Part shown: piece by piece, positions 47,226 through 59,174 of the stretch
How positions within the stretch are numbered: position 1 is the first letter of the stretch
Layout: each line of letters opens with the position of its first letter
Assembly: GCF_026745355.1 (NCBI RefSeq)
Contig: NC_079202.1
Location: forward strand, 62,028,806 to 62,092,805
DNA from: Beta vulgaris subsp. vulgaris
Taxonomy: Eukaryota > Streptophyta > Magnoliopsida > Caryophyllales > Amaranthaceae
Length of the DNA: 64,000 nucleotides
Reading direction: 5' to 3'
Translations under genes and position numbers: made by a program
The notes under the pieces: generated by a model
The model's database searches: none
The model's input: the letters and a program-made list of their open reading frames with translations, nothing else
What the model was told of the DNA's origin: nothing

Positions 47226-47847
47226 AGGATGTTATGATTCATCATTTTAGAAGCTAAACTTATCATCTCCATTTACAATTGGCAATTGAGAAATATAGTT
47301 AAAGAGAGAAAGTAAGAAGCTAAGAGAGAAGAAGAAGAAGTAGCAAGAGTCCCCACAACTGTCTGTCCCCGCTGCTGGACAAATCTGCCACGCCAATAAT
47401 GCTTAAGAGGGGACCTTTTTCCCAGACCCAGACAACTCTACCTTTCTCTCTTTCTCTCTTTCTCTCTCTCTCCTCACCAACTGTTTCAGACTCCCCCAAA
47501 TATATCTTCTTCTTCTTCCTCTCTTCTTCATCTTACTACTTACTAGTATTATTTCTCTACTTCATTATTTCCAACCATTCTTTTTCCTACATATGCAAAC
47601 TTCAAAAATTAAAACACTACACTCTCTAAATTAGTGGTACTTTTTTATATTATTGGGAACCCAACATTTATTATTGTCACTATTGCATTATACTACTACT
47701 AAGAATGTTGGTTTTCTTGAAAAAAGGAGAATTCTTTTAAGTTTTTTTTAGAGAGAGAAGTAAAAAAAAAAAAAGTAATCATCAAAGATTTGCTTATTTA
47801 TTGCAAATTTGTACTTTGTCTTCACCAAACTTCTTGCTTTTGTTTTA

Positions 47848-50800
47848 ATGGAGAAGCTCCAAGGTCCCATTAATCCTTGTGTATGTTATGTTTTTTTTCC
47901 CTCTCTTCTATTTTTATCATTTTTTTGTACATTTTTTCTTTGCTTTTTATTTTGCATTTTAAAGATTTGGACTTGCATTTACTCCATCTCACCTTCCTTA
48001 ATTCCTTGCATTTATTACTTCATAATTATTATTATTATTATATCTTTCTAGATAAAATGGAAATTCTCTGCTTCATTCTCTGTTATTCTATGACACCCTC
48101 ATTACTAATTTTTATTTTTTTTTGTGGGTTTTCAATTTTTACAGATAATTGCAGAAGAATTTGAAGTGGGTTGGTTAGAAGAATTTATAAGTAACAATGG
48201 TGGAAATTTCAAAGTTGAAGATCCATATTATCATAATACTACTACTGAAGATACAAGTTATGGTGATTTACATTATTCACTCCCAAGTTTAGAAGATAAA
48301 ATGCCATTTTTACAAATGCTTCAAAGTGTTGAGCAACAACAACAACAACATCAACAACAACAATGTCATCAGTTGATGCATTTAGAACCAAACTTTCAGT
48401 TTCTTTTAAAACTTCAACATCAAAAACTTAACTTTTTTCCAAGCCCTGAAATTGAAAGTTGTGTTACAACAACAACAACAACACATAATAATAATCATAA
48501 TATTGATAGTAATAATCATAACAATGATATGATTATTAAGAATATTATGGATAATTTACAGTGTCATCATCAAGGAGTGAAATCTGAGGGTGAAATTCAT
48601 CAACAACAGCAAATAATAAGTTCATCAGGTGTTGTTGAAACACTGAAATGTAAGAATAGTAATAGTAGTAGTAGATCTAAGAAATCAGCAACGTGTTGCT
48701 CAACTTCAACTGTTGTTGTTGGATTGAAAGAGAAAAGAAAGAGAAAACGAACAACAAGACCAGCTAAAAATAAAGAAGAAGTTGAAACACAAAGAATGAC
48801 TCACATTGCTGTTGAACGTAATCGTCGTCGTCAAATGAATGAACATCTTAATGCTCTTCGTTCTCTCATGCCACCTTCCTATGTTCAAAGGGTATGTTTC
48901 TAATTTTCTTTTCTAGATATATGGTTTTTCGATATCGACTTTTTATAATTTTTACTTTGTGTACTAATTACTAATTATAGATATTAAAGGTCTAAGTTAC
49001 GCGTTGACAAATGAAGCAACTAAAAAAACTGAGAGAAGTACCATTTTTTGGTTGATTATGTTGTGAATTTTACTGAATTGAAATTATTTTACTGATTAGA
49101 GTGGGATATACTGTTTGGAATGTATTTTTATTGATTAAAACATATATTTTACCTATTGAAACTGATATTTTACTTATTAAAACTGATTTTTCTAGTGTTT
49201 TTCTCTTATTTTATAGTATATCAAAACTGAATTTTAGAGAGTTTATATAGAGTTTTTCAAAAAAAAAGTTGAAGATAATTAAATAAAGAAAATGTTTTGC
49301 ATGACACTCTTTGACATTGACATTGTTCTATTTTTTATAAAGAAAAATACCCATTTGTTATTTCCTTGAAAAAAGAAAGGAAAACTACTAACATATTTTT
49401 TCACAAAAAAAAAACTACAAACATATTTTGGAAATTATTTTTCTTTATCTGGAATAGAGTGTATAAATCGTAAAGTAATACTTTCTCTGTTTCGTTTTAA
49501 ATGCAACAAATGAATATTTTATATCTCACAAATAATACTCCTTTGTTGCATTTAAAACAAAACGGAGGAAGTACTTAACATGGAAAATATAAATAGTAAT
49601 AATAATAGTAAAAATTATGACTTTTTTTTATATATATATTAAAAAATAATGCAGGGTGATCAAGCATCAATAATAGGAGGAGCAATAGATTTTGTGAAAG
49701 AATTAGAGCAAATGCTACAATCACTACAAGCTCAAAAAAGAATGAGGCAATATGAAGAAAACGGCGACGTTTCAATAAGTTCTTCTTCAACTTCATCCTC
49801 ATCAAATTTGCATTATAACAACATATTCATGGCATCACCATCATCTTCATTTCATCAACTAAGGAATCAATTTCATTCCCATGAAGAAGGGAATGGGAAT
49901 GGGAATGGGAATTCAATAGATGAGTGTATGATGATGAGGAAAAGTAATAATAATGAAGAATATAGTGCAGAAAAAAGGTCAGATTTAGCTGATATTGAAG
50001 TTGTGGTAATACAAAATCATGTCAACTTAAAAATTCAATGTCAAAGAAGAGCTGGTCAACTCCTTAAAGCAATTGTTGCTTTTGAAGAACTTAGGCTCAC
50101 TGTGTTACATCTCAACATCACTTCTTTGCATGCCTTAGTCCACTACTCTTTTAATCTTAAGGTATTCTTATTATTTACTTTTGCCTCTTTTATTATTCTT
50201 TGTATTATTGATTTCTTTTCTATTAATAGCATTTTTTGGATTATGTTTGAGATATATATATGTAGTATATATGTGGCCCTCCTATGTGTGTGTATGATTA
50301 GTCTTTTTTTTTGGTACTTAGTTATGAGCATGTCGATTGTCGGGTCGGAAATTGGGGCTGATTCAAGTGGTGAGCTATCCCATCTTCCTTAAAAAGGTCT
50401 AGAGTTTAATTCCTACCCCAAATATTTGCTTGGGATTTAAGGGATGAGTGGGTTGAGGGGTGTTTGACTTGTAATGAGCCTCTGGATGAGGGCTCTATAC
50501 GGAGGCAGTGTTGAGAATTTCTTCTTACTAATTTAAAAAAATGTCGATTGCCGGGTCGAATAATTCGATGGTATAGTTTGGATATGAGATCTTCTATCTC
50601 ATTTTGTATCTTAAAGTGGGGCATAAGATTTGTACATTATTTGCGATGGATGACATATGTTATAAACTAGACCACATATTGATGCTTTTCAATTTTTGAA
50701 CAGCTAACAACCTCTATTATAGGAAAAATTTATTTGCCTTACTTATTATTAGTCATGGAACATCAAAAATTAACTAATAGACTTTTAAGGAATCAAAGAA

Positions 50801-51262
50801 GAATTAGCTTTTGTTAAGGAAAGGTAATGTAAGCAATAATCTGATAGACTTTACGTCGTTGTCTAATTATTGGTGCTTAATATGATCTTTTGATAAATTC
50901 TATAATTACAAAATGCTAGTCCGTATCAAGGATGTCTTGGCCTAGTGATTAAGATTGAGGTGTTGTGAATGATAAGTGATAGGTTTCAATCCCCCTCCCC
51001 TTCTTTGTACTTTGTACTGCTCTCGTGATTCATATGGATTAAAAAACAAAATATTAGTCTGTCGAGTTTTTTTTAATTTTCAACTAGTAGGATTGTTGTA
51101 ATAACTTTATGTTGTAGCATTACATATTCCACTTTTGTAAAACTAACAATGTAATCTTTTCTCTCAAAAAAAATGCAGATAGAAGATGATTGTAGACTAG
51201 GATCAGCAGATGAAGTAGCAAGAGCAGTGCATCAAATATTCAGCTTGATCAACCTCAGCTAA
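47848..51262 (+). CDS. bHLH transcription factor, subgroup Ia (AtbHLH57/67/70 type)
   Basis: Four coding exons: 47848-47880, 48145-48891, 49655-50161 and 51179-51262. All are GT-AG and phase 0, giving 456 residues. The N-terminus [11 protein letters not shown] and the motif MPFLQMLQS are diagnostic of the bHLH57/67/70 branch next to SPCH, MUTE and FAMA. Low-complexity Gln and Asn/His runs follow (about 69-175). A Lys/Arg-rich [12 protein letters not shown] segment precedes the bHLH domain. Its basic region [18 protein letters not shown] has His231, Glu235 and Arg239, the residues needed for E-box (CANNTG) binding. Helix 2 begins [20 protein letters not shown]. The C-terminal ACT-like part ([40 protein letters not shown]) probably mediates dimerisation. 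The exact orthologue is undecided, so no symbol is given. Intron 2 holds a 95-bp MITE and intron 3 a SINE. Confidence 0.94.
49479..49573. mobile_element. short Stowaway-type MITE in bHLH intron 2
   Basis: TA-bordered inverted ends TACTTTCTCTGTTTCGTTTT and AAAACAAAACGGAGGAAGTA enclose only about 55 bp. The arms pair further (TTAAATGCAACAAATGA with TTTGTTGCATTTAAA). It is a 95-bp foldback element within transcribed intron sequence. Confidence 0.85.
50925..51047 (+). mobile_element. tRNA-derived SINE copy C, in bHLH intron 3
   Basis: Begins ATCAAGGATGTCTTGGCCTA, contains a degenerate B box ATAGGTTTCAATCCCC and ends TCATATGGATTAAAAAAC. Imperfect direct repeats AAAATGCTAGTCCGT and AAAATATTAGTCTGT flank it. 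It is the most diverged of the three copies. Confidence 0.82.
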
Positions 51263-51677
51263 TAAATTAGGTCAAGGAAGTCAATCTTTAGGTTTTTAGT
51301 GTGATTTTTTTTGGGCACATAGATAATTTAGAGAAAAAGAAGAAAAGGGAAAAGAGGAGTTGAAAAAAGAATTTTATTTCATGAGTATATAATACTCCTC
51401 AGAAATTAAATGGAGAATGAAGAACAATGGTGCACCCATGTTGTTGTCCATGTATAGCTTCTATCAAAAAAAAGTCTGCAGAAGAGCATAGTGAAAGAAA
51501 GCATATGGTGTTTTCACTTGCTTTACTTAGGACAGTTCCCTTTTTTTTCCTTGTAAGTTCTTTTTTCTCAAAAAAAAATGATTTGGACTTTGGACCATGA
51601 TCATTCTAACTTAAATAAAATAATATTCTAGAAGTTTGAATATGCAAAAATCAATACTATCAATCAACAAAAGTACA

Positions 51678-51872
51678 CTAACACATGCTTAGATCAACTG
51701 GTAAGGGAGTTGTTCTAGCTTAACCAGAGGTCTCGGGTTCGAGTCCTGGGAACGCAACAGAGTGTGTTGGGAGAGCTTTCCCCCCAATTGGGGCCTGACT
51801 CGGCTCGAATCCGGATAAGTCGGATCCAAAATGAATTTCGGAAACCGGATATGGTTCACCAAAAAAAAAAAA
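51678..51872 (+). mobile_element. tRNA-derived SINE of a second family, complete
   Basis: Head TTAGATCAACTGGTAAGGGA (A box) and GGTCTCGGGTTCGAGTCCTG (B box), then an unrelated body CTGACTCGGCTCGAATCCGG and a poly-A tail. Perfect 13-bp target duplications CAACAAAAGTACA lie at 51665-51677 and 51873-51885. About 195 bp. The intact duplications suggest a recent insertion. Confidence 0.92.
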
Positions 51873-52359
51873 CAACAAAAGTACAAAACCAGTTCTAATT
51901 GGAAAAATAGTTTATATTCATGCAGAAAACAAAAGTTATGAACCATATATAATCCTTCTTGTTTTTAGCTCTATCATTTGTTCTTTGCACGTTTCTCAAT
52001 ACATAATTTTTAACAATTATATCTTTAATTAGATATAAATAAAAATTTAAAAAAGTTGATATTTTAAAATTATATAACGAAAAGAAGTGAAAAGAATACC
52101 ATATAACTATGTTTATTCTTATATATAAATAATACAGAATAACGTCAAAATACTGAAATAAAAAAGCGGATGAATTACTCCCTCCGGTTTTTATTCGTTA
52201 CCGTTTATAGGAGATCAATGTTGTGGGACATAAAAAGAAAGAAAAACTATTATTTTATGTTAAAGTTGAATGTACGTGTGATCTAAATTAGTGGTCTCAT
52301 TTCAAAAATAGAAACAAAAGAAATGGGTAATAAACTAATAAGGGACATCCCAAAAAGAA

Positions 52360-52705
52360 GGGTCTATTCTCCCTGGCTTATTTTCAGTTCAGTTCAATTC
52401 AATTCAGTTCAGCTCAACTCTAGACAATACTTTTAGGGCCTGTTCTTTTCGGCATAAAACAGTAGTTGAACTAAACTGAACTGATTGAACGGAACTGAAC
52501 TGAATTCAACTGAATTGAACGGAACTGAACTGAATTGAACTGAACTGAAATGAATAGTGATATGCGAGAGTAAAAGTATTGTCCAGAGCTGAATTGAACT
52601 GAATTGAATTGAACTGAACTGAACTGAAAATAAGTTGGGGAGAAGGCCCTTACTCTCACATATCACTATTCAGTTCAGTTGTTTTATGCCGAAGAGAACA
52701 TGCCC
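52360..52705. mobile_element. TTCAGTTCAG-family MITE, outer copy
   Basis: GAA target duplications lie at 52357-52359 and 52706-52708. Left end GGGTCTATTCTCCCTGG, right end GCCGAAGAGAACATGCCC. It is split by another member of the same family at 52436-52649; without that insert its centre reads GACAATACTTTTACTCTCAC, as in the copy at 63308-63424. Confidence 0.85.
52436..52649. mobile_element. TTCAGTTCAG-family MITE, inner copy in inverse orientation
   Basis: TTA target duplications lie at 52433-52435 and 52650-52652. Ends GGGCCTGTTCTTTTCGGC and GTTGGGGAGAAGGCCC. The interior repeats GAACTGAACTGAATTGAAC. It sits inside the outer copy. Confidence 0.88.
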
Positions 52706-53281
52706 GAAATACGGGTGAACTAATAAAGATCGAAAGAGGTAGCATAATACTAGATGGATTGGTGGGACCATGTAAAATTTGCAAAATGAAGTAGCTAATC
52801 AAGGACAGGGAGGTAGTTTGAGAAAGTTTGCTTTTCTTCTAATCTCATCATTACAAAAAGGAATGATGCTTCTCTTTTTATATTGACTTTGGAAGTTTTC
52901 CTTTTCTTGCTTCATCATTCTAAACTCTAAAAAGGACCTTGTCTCCCTTAAAAGGCATCAAGGTTTTGAACTTACCAACAAAAAAAAAAAAAAAAAATTG
53001 GTTTATACTTTTTGATATTTTTTCATGGTTGACCCTACATGATCATGTGTAGTCTCTTTCTGTTGTGGAGGTAGTACTAATTTTTAGTTGAACTTGTGTA
53101 ATTCTATTAGCCCAACTTTTGTAATTCTCTTGGCCCAACTCAAATGGTCCATCATCTTGTGGAGTATGGACCATTGCATAGAGCAAAAGTACTTTTCAAA
53201 TGTTGATTGAAGTCATGGTTGCTAAACGTACGATTTTCAATTAAATTATGGTTGAGTTGAAGTTCAATTCTATAGAAAATA

Positions 53282-53452
53282 TAATTTCATCTGTTTCAAT
53301 TTAGTTATGACACTTTTAAGATCACATACTTTTAGACAATTTTTGGAGAGGAAATAGATAGAAAAAGAAAATAAAATGGTCCCAAGTGATAGGAGAGAGA
53401 AGTTATTACCCAAAAAAAAAAGTATCACAACTAAATTGAAACGGAGGAAGTA
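53282..53452. mobile_element. Stowaway-type MITE
   Basis: Ends TAATTTCATCTGTTTCAATT and ACTAAATTGAAACGGAGGAA-GTA are imperfect inverted repeats; TA at both borders. Confidence 0.7.
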
Positions 53453-54435
53453 ATTCAAAAACAGTTTGGGCTTATATGGGAGCAGACTAGCAGATCTGTT
53501 TTATGCACCTATTTATCATAAATACAACCTTATGTTAATATTAATATTTACCAAAAAAATGTATTCTTAATTTTTTTTTTTTTTGAAATTTCTATTAACC
53601 TATCAGTCCTTGATTTGGTTGTTATACTCTTGAAGTAGTTAATAAATTAAAGTTTTTTTTACTTAAATTCATTTAAATTTACCGGGGAAAACAATTAGGT
53701 CAGTTCGTTAGTATAGGTCTCAACGTAGTTATTTATTTAAAGTAGTAGTTTTCATGAATTCTCCCTAGTGCTTGAAGTATTTTCATCCAGGGATGGCAAC
53801 ATGTCGGATTTGGACAAAGTCTTTACAGACTTGGAACCAGCTTCATTTTCTCCAGATCCGACCGGATTGAAAAATTAAGCCCAAATCTACATATTGCTAA
53901 ATCTGATCACTAGGTTTTTTCGTGTGTTTTTTTTCAATATAGTTATCTAATAAGTATTTCTTATTTGGCAATCTCACAGTAGTAATTTTCATGAATTCTC
54001 GGTAGTACTTGGTGTATTTTCATCTCTAATAGAAGTACTATGAACATGCATTGACACATCAATCAAACTAAAAAAAAAATTATCATCCCCTATTGCTACT
54101 ATGGGACCTAAAAATATTGACATGGGCTAATGTTCCTGAATTATACAGATTGAGATTTAGATTAGACCTTTTTTTTGGTTCTGATTGCACATAGTATTGC
54201 TATCTTTTGCTAACAAACAGCTATAGTACCCTAAACTCTATTATCACTGATTTCATGCCAAAAATAATGATACAATATTATAACTAATAAATGCTACCTC
54301 ATTTTGGTTACTTTTATGCTCATCAAACATAAAACTATTGGTACAAAAAATGACACCTTCTATCAAGCTAATGTCTATCTCAATTCTCACATGACAGTTC
54401 CATAAATCCTTACATATACTACATAATAAAAATAT

Positions 54436-54690
54436 TACTCCCTCCATCTCATAATATAGTGTTTTTTACACGGTTTTCAAGACGTAACTTTGACCTTTAG
54501 TATCTTCAATTCCGTATTAATAAAAAAATATGAAAAGTAAACATTATGAAAGTACATATTGAGACGAATCTAACAAGATCACACATAAGTAGTTTTTTTT
54601 TAATATAATAATGAGAATATTTGGTCAAAGATTTTAAAATTTAACCCACTAAAAATGAAGTATGCACTATATTATTGGACGGAGGGAGTA
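54436..54690. mobile_element. Stowaway-type MITE
   Basis: Ends TACTCCCTCCATCTCATAAT and ATTGGACGGAGGGAGTA, with ACTATATTA pairing further in. TA borders. No open frame. Confidence 0.82.
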
Positions 54691-55598
54691 CATCCTTCAT
54701 TTCAAATTACTTGCTATATTTTGAAATTTTCAATGTTCGTTTATGAGGTCTGACCATGCATTATTTATTATTAGATGAAATTAAATGTTATAATGTAATA
54801 TGTTATTGAATTTATCTCAATGTATATTTTCATAAAATTAGATTTTTATACTTTATTTTAATATAGAATTAAATATATTAATAGAAAAATAGTGAATCGA
54901 GAAACGTAAAAATCAAAGTGTAGCGAATAAAATAAAACAAAAAAAGTACTAATAAAAAAATGTAAAAATTATTTAGAGAAAAAAAAAAGAAAATGGAAAA
55001 GTTTAAAAATATATTTGGTCATGAAAAAAGAGTCAAAAGAGTCAAGGGAAGCAAGTTTATGATGGGATTGGAAGTCAAAGGAGTGAAAGAAAGAGGAGGA
55101 GAGAGAATGAGATGAAGAAGAGAGAGTACCACAAATGTCAGTGGAGAGAGAGAGAAGCAGAAGAAGAAAGACAACAGAGCAGCCATCCCCATGTGCATGG
55201 CGCAGTGAATCCACCACGTCTTGTCAGATTTCAAACCCCCCTTCTTATTTTTTCAAAAACAGAATAAAATAAAGAGAAGTAAATTATTATTATTATTTGG
55301 ACAATACAAATAATAATGTAAATTGGACTGAGGTCATTTTCAGTTTTTGTTTTTTTTTTTAAAAAAAAAACCAAGTACATCTCATAGTAAATTCATCCAT
55401 TGTGTCATTGTGAAAGTGAAAAATTTGATAATAATAATAATTTCAATTATAGGCGGTTCACTTTTAAATGTCCCAAGTCATAATCTTTTAGTAATTAGGA
55501 TTAATACAAAGTATCAAATGAAATTTATAATATACTTTATCTGTTTTGATTTATTTGCAATAAGTGGGAAGGCATAAGTTTTAATAAGTTTCAATCAG

Positions 55599-56071
55599 AT
55601 AATGTATCGTTAAGGTTTGTTATTAGAGATGAGGTTGGGGAGTTGAAACTGTGTGGTGTTCAATCTATTGGGCCTTTCCATTCGGTTATGGTAGCCGAAG
55701 CTTGGGCTCTTGATGAGGGCATTAAGGCCGCTAGAATGTTGGGTGTTAAGTGCCTTATTATTGAAGGGGATAATTTTTGTGTTATCCAGGCCATTAAAGG
55801 TTTATGGAAAATTCCTTGGCTATTCACTCTCTTATTATGGATGCAGGGGAAGATCTGAAATATTTTGAAGAGGTCCGTACCAACCATGGTGTTAGAGAAG
55901 GCAATTCGGCTGCTGATTAGATGGCGAATAGGGGTCATTCTTGTTCGAATTTGTCATCTTGGTTTGATTCACCAGCTCATGAGTTTTCTTTAATCATTCG
56001 AAAGGATGCTTTAGGATGGCCCAATTCCTGGGTTCCATCTTAGTTTTTTTTCTTTCCTTATTAAAAAAAAA
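55599..56071 (+). pseudogene. 5'-truncated LINE with decayed RNase H domain
   Basis: The frame from about 55612 reads VRFVIRDEVGELKLCGVQSI, AEAWALDEGIKAARMLGVKC and IIEGDNFCVIQAIKG, the RNase H-like (RVT_3) module at the end of plant LINE polyproteins. It is disrupted by a frameshift near 55818-55825. The second frame then gives EEVRTNHGVREGNSAAD and MANRGHSC around a TAG at 55918-55920 and ends at 56041-56043. A short A-rich tail follows. Direct repeats AAGTTTCAATCAG flank it (55586-55598 and 56072-56084), consistent with target-primed insertion and 5' truncation. The same motif recurs once more near 56120, which slightly weakens the duplication as proof. Confidence 0.82.
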
Positions 56072-57246
56072 AAGTTTCAATCAGGTCCATTAAGATCTAA
56101 TAAGTTCCAACCAAGTTAATAAGTTTCAATCAGGTTCAACAAGTGTAGCAATAAGGTTTAATCATTTTCTCTGATCTTATGACTTCAAGTATCATTTTTT
56201 ATTTCACAGGTTTGTAAGATTTGATGCAAATGTAGATGAATTCAAATCAGAATTTCGTAAGACATTTTATGCTTCTTTTGTTTGAGGAAGACATTTTATG
56301 GTCCTAAAACGTTAATTTGATCTACATACTACAATCTACATAGTTACTCCGACATCTTCATTTACCTCAAATACCGGGCGTCGTATTCGACACGACGCAA
56401 CACTTCATTTGGATACTTCATTTTAAACTAAAAACTTATCTTTTTTCTACAAAATAGCCGAGTCGGACACTTAGACACTCGTATACGAGAAGACACTCCA
56501 TCTGTGTTTGAACAACATAAGTAATGTTACTGTAGAAGGTCCCAAAACACTTGCACCAACACAACAGCATCTCTAAGGAAGTGCCGACATATGCCATTAA
56601 TCTCTACAAAACTACAACCTTGACCGCAGTAAGTTTTAGGGAATATTTGTCCAAAATATCTTCTTCCAAGAGAGGTAACTACACTGTTCAGTGAGCCATG
56701 CATATGTTCTAAAAGTTTTCCTATCAAATCTCTTTAATCGATTTTTCATCATTTTCATGGTGATTAATCCTCATTATTATACTCGTAGAGTACCATTTTG
56801 AAAAGGTGAGTTAATTTAATCTCATTGTTATGCTAATTAGAACAGTGTACTTGATAGAATTAAGTAATAAGAAACATCAAGTATTTTGTTTTTTTGTCAG
56901 AAGATCATGTACACATAGAATCAAATCTCATAGTACGTACATTTTCGTTTGTAAATAATACAAGAATCATAAAATTTGTTATCTTTTGATAAACTAGTAT
57001 AGCCTATCATTCCAATTTAACTCTATGATAGAAATGGAATTTCGGCCCTGTTTGATTGGGCATAGTTTCAGTTCATTTCAACTTGAGTCAATATAGTACA
57101 ATTCAATTCAATTAAGCTAATTGCATGTGTTTGATTCTACAAAACTCTTTGTTAAGAGAAGGGTTCTTGAGTTGTCTTTCAGATATCGGCTTCATCATAC
57201 ATTTATCAATGAACTTTGGATAGCTTGATACAAAGTTGTCTATGAC

Positions 57247-57613
57247 TATGTTCAGTTCACCTTATTTTTGCTTATTTCAAATCTAATCAGATTAGATCAG
57301 ATCAGAAAAAATAAGTTCAGTTCAAATCAGATCAGATCATGCTTATATTTTAAAATCATTATTACTATTAAATATCTTTCATTACATATTAGTAAAAATT
57401 ATAATAATTGAATATTAATAAAGTACACATTGAGACGAATCAAACAAGACCCCCACATGACTAAATTTTTTCTTATATGTTGAGAAAAATCTAAAAGATA
57501 AGATATTGTAATCAGATCAGATCAAATCAGAAGAAATAAGTTCAGATCAAATCAAATCAAATCAGATCAGATAAGTTCAAATCAGAAAATTTCAGGTGAA
57601 CTAACCATAGCCT
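57247..57613. mobile_element. Harbinger/Tourist-type MITE, second copy of the 13224-13564 family
   Basis: Ends GACTATGTTCAGTTCACCTT and AGGTGAACTAACCATAGCC. The interior carries many AATCAGATCAGA repeats and the shared block ATGCTTATATTTTAAAATCA, in inverse orientation to the first copy. The target duplication is not clear. Confidence 0.78.
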
Positions 57614-59174
57614 CTGTTGAACTATATCTTGTACATGCGAGAGTAAATTGATCTATGCTAGAAAAATGATAAACAATTACCATCGTATAAGTTTGAGAAC
57701 TTACTCCTTACTTTACAAATCTCAACTGTGCTTTACATAAGTGGTCTAAATTTTGATCTTCGTCTACGAGTAGCTTGACAATAGATCTCAATTATCTCAT
57801 CATAGATTTTCTACATTTTTGTTGTATAAACTCGCGATCGATAATGCTTTGAGAATATATAATTAAATTAACAATATATTTTTGTTAATTTTTTGTCATA
57901 TTGACTTTTTTTCATGACAATGGTAGAAGGAGAATTGAAATAAAAAATAAGAAAGTGAAAAATTAAGTCAATTGTGACAAGTTAGAACACGGAGTTTAAT
58001 CATATCATATTTTTTTTGAACTTGTTGGCGACTTACTTTGAGAAGCAAGCACCACTAAATATTGACTAAAGCCTCACATTAATCTATAATGAGTTATACA
58101 TAATTATCCATTATAATATATATTTTTGGACATCGAGAAAACGTGCATTGTTTAAATAACAAAGTACAACCTATTACTAATACAACCACACAAATTAAAA
58201 AACAAAAGAAAACCTAAAGGAGCTTTATGAGCTCTTACATGTCCTAAAAACATAAATAAGCAAAGCTGATAAAGAGTCGCCAATGAAGTAGCGCGTCGCT
58301 GGTCGATGAATGTGTTGGTGGAATCAAAACTCTGATGACTAATGGATGTGGTAGGAGAATCAAATGTCGATCACGATCTGCAACGAACCAAAGGCAAGAT
58401 TTGCATCTTGTCGCATGAGCAATCCCAACGAATTTCTAACGCGTGGGATTCTTGGCTCATGATCCGTGGAAGAGTCACATTTGTGACTCATGACTCTTGC
58501 AAGAGTAGGTCATGTTTCTCCTTAAAACATGAGAAACAGGGCGTGCTGAAAAATCCACTAGATGAAACTGATGTGTTGCCTGAAGATTTTGATTCTTCAA
58601 GGCAAAGACCATTAATATCATTGCCAAGCGAAAATGAGAGATATACACGGTGTGCTCTCGAACACACCACCGATTTGAGAAACCGAAAAACATAAAGTCC
58701 AACCATGAGTAACAAACATTGACTCGACCATACTCACATTACCATTTGAATTGGTCACAGGAATTTCAAATAACTTTGTAAAGTATGACGGTCGCATTAC
58801 TTTGCCTAAATATTTTAGTCTTGAAAGGATTATAGTAACATTATCCTTATGTTCCATTGTTGTACAACTCCATGTGAATTGCGGAAAGAAATGATGTAAC
58901 ATTTCGCAACTCGTCATCATTCCTCAAGTTCCAAAGATGCGTAGAAGCAATTTCCAAAAAAAAGCTCCACCTAAAAGCAATGTATTGGAAGAAGCAAGCT
59001 TGTCTCAATTTATCATATAGATATAGAATAATAGCATAATATAAAGGTAATTTATGCAATTTCAAGAGATTTATGAGAATATTGGAGATTCATAAGCCAA
59101 ACTAAATTAGGGGATTGTTTTAAGAAGCTTAATTATTTATTATCATAAAAAACACAAGAATAATATTATAATAG

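Larger units (their letters stand above)
38854..47847. other. MTP1 3' UTR and intergenic stretch
   Basis: About 200 bp after the MTP1 stop is probable 3' UTR. No convincing gene follows until the bHLH gene. Present are a possible small exon (39688-39788), MITEs at about 42420-42740, 43111-43290, 43543-43818 and 44893-45136, and a tRNA-related repeat at about 46975-47225. The last 450 bp, with pyrimidine-rich CTTTCTCT tracts, look like promoter and 5' UTR of the bHLH gene. Confidence 0.55.
51263..55585. other. bHLH 3' UTR and repeat-rich intergenic DNA
   Basis: The bHLH 3' UTR probably extends to about 51.6 kb. Thereafter only repeats are supported: a SINE, the self-nested TTCAG-family MITE, two Stowaway MITEs and a pair of 48-bp direct repeats (about 53742-53788 and 53978-54025, TTTTCATGAATTCTC). 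Nothing coding is convincing. The GAGA/CTCT-rich block near 55080-55170 is low complexity. Confidence 0.55.

Noticed and set aside
49655..50392. bHLH exon 3 continuing to 50392 as a longer frame
   Set aside because: The frame beyond 50161 is hydrophobic intron sequence; GTATTC at 50162 is the donor, and exon 4 supplies the conserved [20 protein letters not shown] ending.
55612..55858. Functional RNase H gene
   Set aside because: A frameshift and a nonsense codon break the domain and the flanking direct repeats identify a truncated LINE.
58342..58695. 117-residue plus-strand frame
   Set aside because: No domain is recognisable, minus-strand frames of similar length overlap it, and there are no convincing neighbouring exons. 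It may be a retroelement relic.
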